NCBI GenBank assembly: GCA_964395045.1
Contig: CAYNBE010000046.1
Span: forward strand, 1-18,794
Source of the DNA: UBA1413 sp964395045
Lineage (GTDB): Bacteria > Bacteroidota > Bacteroidia > Bacteroidales > Prolixibacteraceae
Direction of reading: 5' to 3'
DNA: 18,794 nt
The notes below the pieces were generated by a model. The model worked only from the letters and a program-made list of their open reading frames with translations, ran no database searches and was not told where the DNA came from. Positions 1-9,642 of this stretch are shown piece by piece. Made by a program: the position numbers and the translations under genes. How positions within the stretch are numbered: position 1 is the stretch's first letter; every line of letters starts with the position of its first letter.

Positions 1-3
1 TCT

Positions 4-2979
4 ATGAAAAACTGGTTAAGAAAGATTGTATTGATTCAGATGCTGATTGTTTTATCAGTATTGTGGGCAAATGCCCAGGAAATTACCTTATCAGGGAAGG
101 TTACGCAAATTGATGGAAATGAAATTCCCGGTGTTACCATTGTTGTTAAAGGGACTAACCTGGGGACGATCACTGATGCGGATGGAAGGTTCATGCTTAA
201 AGCACCTGCAGGTTCCAAAACGCTTGTCTTTAGCTTTGTTGGAATGAAAACCAAAGAAGTGGAAATCACTTCGTCTTTGGTTTATAATGTTGAATTAGAA
301 GCAGATGTTTATAATCTGGAAGAGGTTGTGGCTATCGGGTATGGGACCATGAAAAAGAGCGATCTGACGGGATCAGTAGCCTCAGTTAATTCTAAAGATT
401 TAACCGCTTTTCCCTCCACGAATGTAATGAAAGCAATGGCCGGTCGTGCACCGGGTGTATTTGTGCAACAAAACAATTCTGCACCCGGAGGCGGAATCCA
501 GGTAAGGATACGTGGAACGAACTCCATTTCCGGAGACAACAATCCCCTCTATGTGATAGATGGATTTTTATACAATGGAACGCCATTGATCCTGCAACCA
601 AACGATATCGAATCAATGGAAATACTGAAGGATGCTTCAGCAACGGCTATATATGGTTCACGTGCCGCTAACGGCGTAGTCCTTATTACCACCAAAAAGG
701 GGAAATCTGGAAAAACCAAGGTTGAATTCGAATCTGGATACACGATGCAAAGTGTGAGTAAGAAAATGGATTTGATGAACGCAAGTGAATATGCCGACTT
801 CACCAATAAATGGTTGCTTACGCAGAACAAGGTAGCCTATTTTGATAATCCGGCATCATTGGGAAAAGGAACAGACTGGCAGGATCTGGTATTGCACAAT
901 GCTCCCATCAATAACTCCACACTCAACATCAGCGGCGGAAATGAAAAAACTCAGTTCTCGCTTGGTGCCGGTTATTATGATGAAGAAGGAGTTGTCGAAA
1001 ATGCTGAATATTCACGTTTTAATATCCGTTCTTCCTTAAGTCATGAGCTGAATAAGTTTATATCAGTAAGTGCCAGTTTAATTTATAGTCAAAACCATTT
1101 GAATAATAAGAATTTCGGGGCCGGGAACAGAGGAGGTGACTTGTTCGGTGCCATCCTTCTGGCCCCTCCCACTTTAACGCCCTATAATGATGATGGCTCG
1201 TACCGGAATCTGCAGACTGCCTATCCCTTCAGTTCAAATGCCCTTCAAAATCCGTTGGAGTACCTCTATGATGTGGATAGCCAAACATTGGCAGATAAGT
1301 TTTTAGGGAATGCTGAATTAACCATGAAACCTTTTCCCGGATTTTTCATTAAAGTATCAGGCGGTATAGACCTGGGAATTAACAACAACAAAGATTACAG
1401 CACGACCAAACGTGTCTTTGGTGATGGAAGCGCTTCAGTTTCCACCAACCGTTATCAGAGCATCCTGAATGAAAATACCATCGGATATTCGAAAAAATGG
1501 GGGGTTCATGATATCACTGCCGTGGCCGGCGTCACTTTCCAGAATTATGTGAATACTTCGTTAAGTGCATCGGGAAATACTTTTATAAGTGATGTGCCGG
1601 GTGTATACGGATTGAGTACAGCGGCCAATTTTGGCATTCCCGGGGCCGATTATACCGACTGGGCCATTTTGTCCTATCTCGGAAGAGTACAATATTCGTT
1701 TATGAGCAAATATCTGATTACAGCGAGTTTCAGAGCTGACGGTTCGTCAAGGTACAGTGAAAAAAACAAGTGGGGCTTCTTCCCCTCTGCTGCACTTGCA
1801 TGGAAAGTATCAGAAGAAGAATTCATGAAAGGTCTGGATTTCATTTCTGACCTGAAGCTGCGAGCAGGTTACGGAGAAACCGGCAGCACAGCCATCAGTC
1901 CTTATTATACTTTGAATATGCTGACCTCAGGGAAAGCAGCCATTGGAGCAGCAGAAGCCACCTGGTTTGCACCCGGTACCCGCCTGCCTGCTCCTCTGAA
2001 ATGGGAAACCACAATCCAGTCGAACTTTGCCATTGATCTGGGGGTATTGGAAAACAAATACCGGATGACTGTGGAATATTACATCAAGAACACCCACGAC
2101 TTGCTTAATTCCGTACAGTTGCCGGCATCCCTCGGATATTCCAATACGGTACAGAATGTAGGTGAAATTCAAAACAAAGGATTGGAAATCTCACTGGATG
2201 CCAACATCTTTACAGGCAAATTCATATGGAACCTAGCTCCCAATATTTCATTCAATAAAAATAAGGTCGTAAAACTATACGGCGGACAACAAATTACCGG
2301 AACCCAGATTTATACCGGGAACATCAATGACTACATCAATATATTACGTGAGGGTGAACCGATGGGATTATTCTATGGATATATTGAGGATGGATATACC
2401 GAAACGGGAGATATAAAATGCAAGGATTTCGATGGAAATGGCCTGACTGCTGACGACAGAAGGTATATTGGTGATCCAAATCCTGATTTCATTTATGGGT
2501 TAAATTCGGTGATGACCTGGAAAGGTTTCGACTTCAGTTTCTTTATTCAGGGTTCCCAGGGCAATGATTTATTCAATATTGTCAAAATGGCTTCGGTGAT
2601 GGATTATGCATACGGGCATAACCGTCCGCGTGATATGATTAACAACACCTGGACTACCGAAAATATAAAAGCTAAATATCCAAAGGTCCGGGTTGGTGCC
2701 CCCACCTATTTCTCCAACCGGTGGGTGGAAGACGGTTCTTACATGAGGCTGAAAAACATTCAGTTAGGTTATTCATTGCCGGTTAAGAAATGGAATGCCA
2801 GTTGGATAAACCGAGCTCAGTTGTATGTCAGCGGACAGAATCTGATCACTTTGACTAAATATAGCGGGTACGATCCGGAAGTCAACTATGCAGGGAGTTC
2901 AGTTTCACAGGGCATCGACTATTTCACCTATTCTATGCCATCAAAATCCTGGACCTTTGGAGTAAAGCTGGAATTTTAA
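4..2979 (+). CDS. susC-like: SusC/RagA-family TonB-dependent outer-membrane transporter
   Basis: Outer-membrane beta-barrel that imports oligosaccharides using TonB energy, working with the SusD-like lipoprotein encoded next. Seen in the 991-residue product: a Sec signal peptide (residues 1-24, ending A-N-A before Q25), a carboxypeptidase-regulatory-like domain at about 28-100 (SGKV...G..IPGVTIVVKGT...T.ADGRF), the SusC-type LEEVVAIGYGT segment near 105-115 containing the TonB-box region, a plug domain with the RIRGTNS...NPLYVIDG motif at about 165-190, and a long barrel ending in the aromatic terminus K-L-E-F. Length is normal for SusC proteins. The ATG at position 4 gives a complete signal peptide, but its ribosome site and promoter lie outside the window. 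The susD-like gene starts 29 bp downstream, so the two are surely cotranscribed. The substrate cannot be read from the sequence. Confidence 0.95.
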   Translation: MKNWLRKIVLIQMLIVLSVLWANAQEITLSGKVTQIDGNEIPGVTIVVKGTNLGTITDADGRFMLKAPAGSKTLVFSFVGMKTKEVEITSSLVYNVELEADVYNLEEVVAIGYGTMKKSDLTGSVASVNSKDLTAFPSTNVMKAMAGRAPGVFVQQNNSAPGGGIQVRIRGTNSISGDNNPLYVIDGFLYNGTPLILQPNDIESMEILKDASATAIYGSRAANGVVLITTKKGKSGKTKVEFESGYTMQSVSKKMDLMNASEYADFTNKWLLTQNKVAYFDNPASLGKGTDWQDLVLHNAPINNSTLNISGGNEKTQFSLGAGYYDEEGVVENAEYSRFNIRSSLSHELNKFISVSASLIYSQNHLNNKNFGAGNRGGDLFGAILLAPPTLTPYNDDGSYRNLQTAYPFSSNALQNPLEYLYDVDSQTLADKFLGNAELTMKPFPGFFIKVSGGIDLGINNNKDYSTTKRVFGDGSASVSTNRYQSILNENTIGYSKKWGVHDITAVAGVTFQNYVNTSLSASGNTFISDVPGVYGLSTAANFGIPGADYTDWAILSYLGRVQYSFMSKYLITASFRADGSSRYSEKNKWGFFPSAALAWKVSEEEFMKGLDFISDLKLRAGYGETGSTAISPYYTLNMLTSGKAAIGAAEATWFAPGTRLPAPLKWETTIQSNFAIDLGVLENKYRMTVEYYIKNTHDLLNSVQLPASLGYSNTVQNVGEIQNKGLEISLDANIFTGKFIWNLAPNISFNKNKVVKLYGGQQITGTQIYTGNINDYINILREGEPMGLFYGYIEDGYTETGDIKCKDFDGNGLTADDRRYIGDPNPDFIYGLNSVMTWKGFDFSFFIQGSQGNDLFNIVKMASVMDYAYGHNRPRDMINNTWTTENIKAKYPKVRVGAPTYFSNRWVEDGSYMRLKNIQLGYSLPVKKWNASWINRAQLYVSGQNLITLTKYSGYDPEVNYAGSSVSQGIDYFTYSMPSKSWTFGVKLEF

Positions 2980-3008
2980 ACTACTTCAACACTTAAAATG
3001 TACGACAA

Positions 3009-4448
3009 ATGAAAACAAAAATACTATTTATCATACTGTCAGGCATGCTGATGGCCTCCTGCTCCGGTCTGCTGGATGAGAATCCCAAATCCATTGCGGT
3101 GGAAACGTTTTATAACACACCCGATGAAGTTGGAGCAGCTTTAAACGCTATTTATCCCTGTTTCAGCGGTTTGGATGTTATGGGATATTATTGGGCGCTC
3201 GATGAATCGTCAAGCGATATGGTATATGGAAGGGGGTCTTATGCGATTCTTTCTACTTACGTTGGTCTGGATGTGACCAATACAACCAGGATCCAGGGTG
3301 TTTGGTCTGCAACCTATCGTGCCATCCGGAATGCAAATATCTGTATTCAGAATATTCCGCTGGGAACCCAGCTTACTGATCAACAGAAAAAATTATTTCT
3401 GGGTGAAGCTCACTTCATGAGAGCTTTCAGCTATCTGATGCTGGTAAAACACTGGGGTGGAGTTCCTTTAAGAACTGAAAAAAATATATCGGAACTGGAA
3501 TTGCCAAGGTCGTCTGCGGCCGAAGTCTGGGATCTGATTGTGAAAGATTTGATATTTGCCCGCGACAACCTGTCTGATACTCCACGAATGGAAGGGTGTC
3601 CCGTTGTTGGTTCTGCGAACGCCTTGTTGACAGAAGCTTACTTATGGCTGGGGAAAACCAGTGAGGCGCTGTCCGCTGCAAAAGCAGTAATCCAGTCAGG
3701 TAAATTCTCACTGGTTGAAATAACTTCTGCCGACGATTTCGACGCCAAATTGTACGGAATCAACGTTGATGCATCACCCGAGAAAATTTTTTACCTGAAG
3801 TATACCCGGTTACTGCAGGGTAATGCAATACTGCCGCTGGCACACCATGCCAGTTCGCCCTACCTCAACGGTTTCGGTTGGATGGGTCAGTATACCGACA
3901 CCAAAAATCCCATTATTGCCAACTGGGATAAAGCTGACCTGCGATATGTGTACAACTGGTACACCAATAAAAATGCTCCGAGCGCCACCGCTTTGCTGAA
4001 TAAAAAATTCCAGGACAAGCAGGCTACCACCAACGGGGGATCGAACGATATGCCCTACTACCGTTATGCTGAGATTTTGCTGTGGTTCGCAGAAACCGAA
4101 GCCAGAGTGAACGGGGTTACTGCTGCTGCAGTGGATGCCCTGAACCAGGTCAGACGGAGAGCATATGGCAAACCGTCTAAATCAGTTTCGGAAATTGACT
4201 TTAAAACAACAGACTTTGCCAGTGCTGCTGCTTTCATCGACCGGGTCATTCTGGAGCAGGGTTATGAAACCGTTTTCGAAGGCAAACGCTGGAACTATCT
4301 TACCCGCCTGGGAATTGCCAAACAGCAGATCAAGACGGTTAAGGGCCTTGATGTGATGGACAAGCACTTTTTGTGGCCAATGGTTATCAATGAGACCAGT
4401 TACAATAAAGCCATTGATCCCATAAAAGACCAGAATCCGGGTTATTAA
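3009..4448 (+). CDS. susD-like: SusD/RagB-family surface glycan-binding lipoprotein
   Basis: Surface lipoprotein that forms a lid on the SusC barrel and binds the incoming glycan. The 479-residue product has a lipoprotein signal with lipobox L-M-A-S-C18, followed directly by S-G-L-L-D-E-N-P, the usual SusD amino terminus. The helical TPR-like region follows (for example W.ATYRAIRNANICIQNI, then LGEAHFMRAFSYLMLVKHWGG with the conserved R-A-x-x-Y). Near the end it carries the family's R-Y-A-E-I-L-L and F-E-G-K-R-W-x-x-L motifs. Length is typical, perhaps slightly short. It lies 29 bp after the SusC-like gene and is followed by a strong hairpin, so susCD form a transcriptional block that can be expressed more highly than the enzymes downstream. 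The assignment is firm; ligand specificity is unknown. Confidence 0.95.
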   Translation: MKTKILFIILSGMLMASCSGLLDENPKSIAVETFYNTPDEVGAALNAIYPCFSGLDVMGYYWALDESSSDMVYGRGSYAILSTYVGLDVTNTTRIQGVWSATYRAIRNANICIQNIPLGTQLTDQQKKLFLGEAHFMRAFSYLMLVKHWGGVPLRTEKNISELELPRSSAAEVWDLIVKDLIFARDNLSDTPRMEGCPVVGSANALLTEAYLWLGKTSEALSAAKAVIQSGKFSLVEITSADDFDAKLYGINVDASPEKIFYLKYTRLLQGNAILPLAHHASSPYLNGFGWMGQYTDTKNPIIANWDKADLRYVYNWYTNKNAPSATALLNKKFQDKQATTNGGSNDMPYYRYAEILLWFAETEARVNGVTAAAVDALNQVRRRAYGKPSKSVSEIDFKTTDFASAAAFIDRVILEQGYETVFEGKRWNYLTRLGIAKQQIKTVKGLDVMDKHFLWPMVINETSYNKAIDPIKDQNPGY

Positions 4449-4461
4449 TTTTTCCGGACAT

Positions 4462-4500
4462 CATCAAAACAGGATGTTATGGGAACATCCTGTTTTGATG
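4462..4500 (+). terminator. Strong hairpin after the susD-like gene (terminator or attenuator)
   Basis: Two perfectly complementary 17-nt arms (4462-4478, CATCAAAACAGGATGTT, and 4484-4500, its reverse complement) flank a 5-nt loop, ATGGG. The stem starts 14 nt after the susD-like stop codon and is followed by TTTATAAAC, so the T-tract is short. The position suggests intrinsic termination or partial attenuation between susCD and the enzyme genes. RNA processing or 3'-end stabilisation of the susCD transcript is an alternative. Confidence 0.75.
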
Positions 4501-4576
4501 TTTATAAACTATCACACGGCATTTGACAAAGCTGCCGTTATTCAGAACTCGCCATACCTTCAAACCTCATAGTGTC

Positions 4577-4584
4577 TAACTTTG
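4577..4584 (+). promoter_or_regulatory. Candidate Bacteroidota -7 promoter box upstream of the GH2 gene
   Basis: TAACTTTG matches the Bacteroidota -7 consensus TAnnTTTG exactly. It lies between the susD-like terminator hairpin and the GH2 start codon at 4598, where an internal promoter would be expected. No clear TTTG -33 box is found at the usual spacing. The start site would fall only a few bases before the ATG, giving a nearly leaderless mRNA, so the call is tentative. Confidence 0.35.
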
Positions 4585-4597
4585 TAAAATTGAAAAA

Positions 4598-7396
4598 ATG
4601 AAACTATTACGATTTTCTATTCTGACTATCATATGTATTACTTCAATAATCCTTAGTGTTCATTCCCAGGAAAAGAAACTGGAATCACCATATTATATCT
4701 TTCCCCGTAGCCATAACCAGCACATTGATTTGTCGGAGAACTGGCTGTTAAGTTCTGCTGATAAATCGGTCAGCGACATTTTGGAGCTTCCATCAGCCGG
4801 CTGGTTCACTGTAGCATATCCCACTTCAGTACAAATGGCCCATTTTAAAGCCGGTAAACTGGGTGATCCTTATGCCCACATGAATGCCCAGGAGCATGAA
4901 AAGCTGGAACAACGGACATGGTATTACAAAAAAGATTTCACATTGCCTGCCCAGCCGCAAGGGAATACGGTATTTCTTTGTTTCGACGGAATTGACTACT
5001 TTTCCAAAGTATGGTTAAACGGGGAACTCCTCGGCACTCACGAAGGGATATTCGGAGGTCCGGTAATTGACATCACCGGAAAAACAAAACCAGGGGAACA
5101 AAACACCCTTGTTGTCCAGGTACTGTCTGCCAATTACGGGAATCCCGGTTTTGACTGGAGAAATCCGGGGAGAATAGTTAAAGGCTGGTTTCTCACGGGC
5201 GGCACTGCCATGGAACCCTATTTTACACTTGGCCTCTGGAGAAATGTTAGAATCGAAATCGTCCCGTCTTACCATATCGAACGTCCTTTTCTTTTTACAA
5301 AAAAAATTGAAGGGAATCAGGCCACTTTAGGCTTCACCACGGAAATATTCGCTGGCAAAAACTCAGGAAATTACAGCCTGCATCCATGGGGAAATACACA
5401 ACTCTCCAATGTAGGCGTTCCCAAAGATACTCCGCAGAACAAAAAAGCTAAGGATGAACTGGAAATCGTTCTTGAAATGGCATATGCAGGAAAAGCTGTT
5501 TTCCATAAAGAATTTACGCCATATGTTATTGAAGGACGCTGCTGGCTGGAAGAAACATTTTCCGTTCCCAATCCCAAGTTGTGGTATCCTAACGGAACTG
5601 GCAGCCCAGACATTTACAAAACAAGCATTTCATTGTTGGTGAATGGAAAAGTAACAGACAATATTGAATTTGACTTTGGCATACGGACTATTGAACAGGT
5701 CAGGAGTGCGGGAATCCGTACTGGAGACCGCTGGCAGAACTGGCAGTTTGTCGTTAACGGGAAGAAACTCTTCATCAAAGGAATTAACTGGATGCCGGTG
5801 GATGCCTTGTATGATTTAACCGCCGACAAGTACGACTGGGCTGTGAAGATGGCGAAGAATGCCGGAATTCAGATGTTCAGGATCTGGGGCAGCGGCTTGC
5901 TGGAAAGCAAAGAGTTTTATGATGCCTGCAACAAATATGGGATCATGGTTTGGCAGGATTTCAATATTGCCAATTTTGATACTCCGGAATGGCCGCAGGA
6001 TGTCTGGGAAGCTCAGGTTTGCCAGAATATCTTCAGGCTCAGGAACCAACCCTCGTTGGCAATATGGTGCGGAGGCAATGAATTTAATCCCTATTCCCTC
6101 GGAAATGCAGCATCGATGGGCATTCTGGAGCGTAACCTAGCGATTTTCGATCCGACCAGGAGCTTTCAACACGCTTCACCTGATGCTGGGTCCATTCATT
6201 CCTATCCTGATTTTGATCCGTCATGGTATAAAGGCTACGAATTGGTCCCGTTTGTGGCAGAAACCGGGATGCACTGCATAACTGATCCGAAAACCATCAG
6301 GGAAGTGGTTGCCGAAAGTGAACTAAGCGATCTGAAAGGAATGTACGACAAAACGTTTGCTGCATCGCATCCTGAATTTGTGCAGCATTTTGCCGAATAC
6401 AACCCGGGTCGCGTTCCGAGGATGTTGAGCAGGGCTTCGCATATCGACAATATGGCCAATCCGGCTCTTGAATCTATTGCAGAAGCCACACAGGTCGGAG
6501 CAGGAGAATTCTACCAGGTCATGTCGGAAGGTATTCAATTTAATTATCCGGTAACCACCGGACTGCTGCCCTGGGTGTACAAACGGCCCTGGCCCGTGGT
6601 AGCCGCCATTAACCTGGTAGATGGTAAAGGCCAGCCTTCAGCTCCCTATTATTTTCTGAAACGGACTTATGAACCGGTACATGTGGCACTTGACATCCGA
6701 CGACTTCTCTGGAAATCGGGAGAGACGTTCCCTGTTGAGGTTAAAGTGATCAATGGCGTGGATCAGCCGGCTGCTGAAGCGAAGGTGATCGCTGAAGTAT
6801 TTGACTACAAATTCAAGTCCCTGCAAAAGGAAGAAAAGCCACTACACATACAGGCCAGAATTTCTGTGTCGGGAATTTCCTTTGCTGATTTTCAGATCCC
6901 TGCCACCTATAAAGGGAAGTACTTTTTTGTCAGGGTAACTTTACTGAACAAAGAAAACAAGCTGCTTTCAAGCGCCGAATACTGGCCGCGAACCATTCTG
7001 CAGATGGAAGATCCGGAATTCTACCAGCGGTTTTGCAGTGAACCTGTTCCCTGGCCCACGCTCGACAAGGGCCCGTGGTTAAAGCCTACGGTTGCAGCCA
7101 CGAAGTCGAAACTGGAGGCTAAACTGGTATCAATAAAACCCGTATCTTCCAGTGAAAGCCAGGTAGAAATCAGCATCACCAATACCGGGAAAATACCAGC
7201 CTTTATGGTTAAATTGGAAATTTCGGGTATTCAACGGGCGTTTTATGCCACCGATAATTACTTCTGGCTTTCTCCGGGTGACAGCAAAACTGTAACCATG
7301 AATATTCTCTGGAGGGAACCTGCCGGGAACCAAAAAATTACAGTTGACACACAAGCCTGGAATTCAAATCTTCAGTCAATAGAATTAGGAAATTAA
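4598..7396 (+). CDS. Secreted GH2-family glycosidase, beta-mannosidase-like
   Basis: Retaining exo-beta-glycosidase expected to release terminal beta-linked sugars in the periplasm or at the cell surface. The 932-residue product has a signal peptide (1-23, ending V-H-S before Q24) and an N-terminal galactose-binding-like sandwich with F-D-G-I-D-Y-F-S-K-V-W-L-N-G and, near 210, G-L-W-R-N-V-R-I-E. An immunoglobulin-like domain and a TIM barrel with R-I-W-G-S-G and M-V-W-Q-D-F follow, then C-terminal beta-sandwiches. The acid/base is E495 in W-C-G-G-N-E; the likely nucleophile is E555 in F-V-A-E-T-G. W-C-G-G-N-E and W-Q-D-F resemble the beta-mannosidase and exo-beta-glucosaminidase branch of GH2 rather than LacZ galactosidases. 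Family membership is sure; mannosidase over glucosaminidase or another specificity is an inference. The gene starts a closely spaced hydrolase block: the next gene begins 28 bp after its stop. Confidence 0.9.
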   Translation: MKLLRFSILTIICITSIILSVHSQEKKLESPYYIFPRSHNQHIDLSENWLLSSADKSVSDILELPSAGWFTVAYPTSVQMAHFKAGKLGDPYAHMNAQEHEKLEQRTWYYKKDFTLPAQPQGNTVFLCFDGIDYFSKVWLNGELLGTHEGIFGGPVIDITGKTKPGEQNTLVVQVLSANYGNPGFDWRNPGRIVKGWFLTGGTAMEPYFTLGLWRNVRIEIVPSYHIERPFLFTKKIEGNQATLGFTTEIFAGKNSGNYSLHPWGNTQLSNVGVPKDTPQNKKAKDELEIVLEMAYAGKAVFHKEFTPYVIEGRCWLEETFSVPNPKLWYPNGTGSPDIYKTSISLLVNGKVTDNIEFDFGIRTIEQVRSAGIRTGDRWQNWQFVVNGKKLFIKGINWMPVDALYDLTADKYDWAVKMAKNAGIQMFRIWGSGLLESKEFYDACNKYGIMVWQDFNIANFDTPEWPQDVWEAQVCQNIFRLRNQPSLAIWCGGNEFNPYSLGNAASMGILERNLAIFDPTRSFQHASPDAGSIHSYPDFDPSWYKGYELVPFVAETGMHCITDPKTIREVVAESELSDLKGMYDKTFAASHPEFVQHFAEYNPGRVPRMLSRASHIDNMANPALESIAEATQVGAGEFYQVMSEGIQFNYPVTTGLLPWVYKRPWPVVAAINLVDGKGQPSAPYYFLKRTYEPVHVALDIRRLLWKSGETFPVEVKVINGVDQPAAEAKVIAEVFDYKFKSLQKEEKPLHIQARISVSGISFADFQIPATYKGKYFFVRVTLLNKENKLLSSAEYWPRTILQMEDPEFYQRFCSEPVPWPTLDKGPWLKPTVAATKSKLEAKLVSIKPVSSSESQVEISITNTGKIPAFMVKLEISGIQRAFYATDNYFWLSPGDSKTVTMNILWREPAGNQKITVDTQAWNSNLQSIELGN

Positions 7397-7424
7397 TCAG
7401 TTTTACGTTCCTAACCGTAAGCAA

Positions 7425-9581
7425 ATGAAAAAATTATCATTCATTATTTTTGGTCTACTTTTGCTGTCCTGTTCCCAAAAACGGGCAACCGAAGCACTTG
7501 CGCCGATGTTCCCCTTTGTCATTTCCTATGATGGACCCGGAAACGTTACCAATATGTCGCATCTGCTGGATGCTCCGGCAGGGAAGGATGGTTTTGTAAG
7601 AATTGAAAACGGCCATTTTGTAACCGATGCGGGCCGTATCCGGTTGAATGGAACTAACCTTACCGGATCTGCCAATTTCCCTTCCCATGAACAGGCCGAC
7701 CTCCTTGCAGCGAGGCTGGCCCGGTTCGGGATCAATTGCGTCAGGCTGCATTATATGGATGCCAATTACAGCAACTTCATGCAGGGAGAGGAACATGGCA
7801 TATTTACCAACGATTCCACCACACAGCGGAACCTCGACCCTGCTCAGATCGACCGGCTGGATTATATGATCGCCCAATTTAAAATGAAGGGCATCTATGT
7901 GGATATCAACTTACATGTGGCCAGAAAGATGGATGAACGTGACGGTTTCCCCGGAATTGACCAGAGACCTTCCCTGGATAAGGGAGTCGACAATTTCGAA
8001 CCCCGCATGGTGGCACTTCAGAAAGAATATGCGAAAAAGTTACTGACCCATGTAAACCCTTACACAAAGCTTGCCTATACCGACGATCCCTGCGTGGCCC
8101 TGGTGGAAATAAACAATGAAAACGCATTGTTCAATCAATATTTTGGCGGATCAATTGACAAATTGCCCGAACCCTATTCGCTGGAACTTCAGAAACAGTG
8201 GAACAGCTGGATACATAAAAACTACCAATCGGCCGGTCAACTCAGTAAAGCCTGGGGCTTACAAATGGACAGCATAGCGAAGGATTTCAGCAATAAAACA
8301 ATCCCGCTGGTGAAAAGAGATGCGGCATATTCCCCTGTGAGACGCGACTTCTACCGTTTCATCTATCAGGTGGAGAAAGAATACTGGACCGGAATGTATA
8401 CCTATCTGAAAAAAGAGCTTAAAGTTAAGCCGGTTATTTCCGGAACCCAACTCCGGTACACCTCTCCGTTTTTACAGGCTGATCTCGATTACATCGATAT
8501 CCACTCTTACTGGTGCCACCCCTCTCCGGTTAATCCGAAATGGGAAATCGGGAATGTATCCATGGTCAATTCCCTGAAGAATATTTCAGAAATGGCAGCC
8601 CAGCGGATCAGCAATAAACCTTTCACAGTGAGCGAGTACAATCATCCATTCCCCAACCAGTACGGGGCAGAAGGACAACCCATGCTGAGAGCATACGGCA
8701 GCATGCAGGAGTGGGATGGTGTCTTTGAGTACACTTACAATCACCGGCTTGATTTTGAACCGCAAGCCATGAATTATTTCTTCGACATGCTTTCCCGAAC
8801 AGATGTGCTCGCCCATATGCCGGCTTGTGCGGCTATCTATTTAAGGGGTGATGTCCTGCCGGCAAAGGAGTCCCTGGTAACGAAAATTAACCATGCAGCT
8901 TACTTTGACTCTCTGGCGATAGCCAGAAAAGTCAGGGCTGGGATCGAAAATGCAGGTTACGATCCCGGAATATGCTTGATACACAAAACTGCAGTGGAAT
9001 TAACGGAAGACCCGGTAAAGCAGACGACTCCGGATTCAAAAATACCAGACAATCAAAAAATTATTACCAGTGACACCGGCGAACTGACCTGGAATATGGA
9101 AAAGGAAAATGCCGGTTACTGGACTGTCAATACAGCAAATACGAAACTGGTTTCGGGTTTCCCGAATGGCAGGAGTATTGACCTGGGTGGTGTGGAAATC
9201 AATATCGGAAAAACCAGGCTCGGCTGGGCCACACTTTCGCTGGTTTCGAAGAATGCCACTGGTTTTGGCAGTTCTGGGAAACCCGCTGATATCCTGTTAA
9301 CAGCAACCGGAATAGTGGAAAACAAAGGAATGGTGGTTGAAAAGAGTTCGGATACGAAAATCAGACTCACCAACTGGGGAACTGGTCCGGTACTGGCTGA
9401 AGGGATTCCGGCTGTCATAAAACTTCCTTCCATCGCTGCAAAAACCAAATGTTTTGCGCTTGATCCTCACGGCGACAGAAAATCGGAGGTTGCAGTCACA
9501 AAGTTTGGCGAAGGAGGTTGCCAGATCAGCATTAAACCTGATTATCAAACCGTTTGGTATGAAATTGTCATCGCCGAATAG
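7425..9581 (+). CDS. Lipoprotein glycoside hydrolase of clan GH-A, family uncertain (cellulase/GH5-like)
   Basis: Predicted membrane-anchored glycosidase. The 718-residue product has a lipoprotein signal with lipobox L-L-S-C16, so it is probably attached to the outer membrane. Residues about 50-480 read as a TIM barrel of clan GH-A: R-L-N-G-T-N-L-T-G-S, then F-G-I-N-C-V-R-L-H-Y on an early strand, the acid/base candidate E232 in E-I-N-N-E-N, and the nucleophile candidate E404 in T-V-S-E-Y-N-H-P. Spacing and context fit retaining enzymes whose acid/base follows Asn. Residues about 540-718 look like beta-sandwich domains. I do not recognise an exact family; automated annotation would probably say cellulase-family glycosyl hydrolase, and activity on cellulose should not be assumed. 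It lies 28 bp after the GH2 gene and 61 bp before the GH5-like gene, within one probable operon. Confidence 0.8.
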   Translation: MKKLSFIIFGLLLLSCSQKRATEALAPMFPFVISYDGPGNVTNMSHLLDAPAGKDGFVRIENGHFVTDAGRIRLNGTNLTGSANFPSHEQADLLAARLARFGINCVRLHYMDANYSNFMQGEEHGIFTNDSTTQRNLDPAQIDRLDYMIAQFKMKGIYVDINLHVARKMDERDGFPGIDQRPSLDKGVDNFEPRMVALQKEYAKKLLTHVNPYTKLAYTDDPCVALVEINNENALFNQYFGGSIDKLPEPYSLELQKQWNSWIHKNYQSAGQLSKAWGLQMDSIAKDFSNKTIPLVKRDAAYSPVRRDFYRFIYQVEKEYWTGMYTYLKKELKVKPVISGTQLRYTSPFLQADLDYIDIHSYWCHPSPVNPKWEIGNVSMVNSLKNISEMAAQRISNKPFTVSEYNHPFPNQYGAEGQPMLRAYGSMQEWDGVFEYTYNHRLDFEPQAMNYFFDMLSRTDVLAHMPACAAIYLRGDVLPAKESLVTKINHAAYFDSLAIARKVRAGIENAGYDPGICLIHKTAVELTEDPVKQTTPDSKIPDNQKIITSDTGELTWNMEKENAGYWTVNTANTKLVSGFPNGRSIDLGGVEINIGKTRLGWATLSLVSKNATGFGSSGKPADILLTATGIVENKGMVVEKSSDTKIRLTNWGTGPVLAEGIPAVIKLPSIAAKTKCFALDPHGDRKSEVAVTKFGEGGCQISIKPDYQTVWYEIVIAE

Positions 9582-9599
9582 GTACACCACCGGAACTAT

Positions 9600-9607
9600 T
9601 AAATTTG
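9600..9607 (+). promoter_or_regulatory. Candidate -7 promoter box upstream of the GH5-like gene
   Basis: TAAATTTG is an exact match to the TAnnTTTG consensus, in the 61-bp gap before the GH5-like start codon. A start site there would leave a leader of roughly 30 nt. No -33 TTTG lies at the expected distance and the stretch is A/T-rich, so chance occurrence is quite possible. Confidence 0.25.
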
Positions 9608-9642
9608 TATCCGATAGAATTTCAAGCGATCAATAAACGTAA

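Noticed and set aside
7455..7877. Open frame of 140 codons on the - strand
   Set aside because: It is antisense to the start of the clan GH-A gene, which has a good lipobox and conserved barrel motifs. No recognisable domain in the antisense product.
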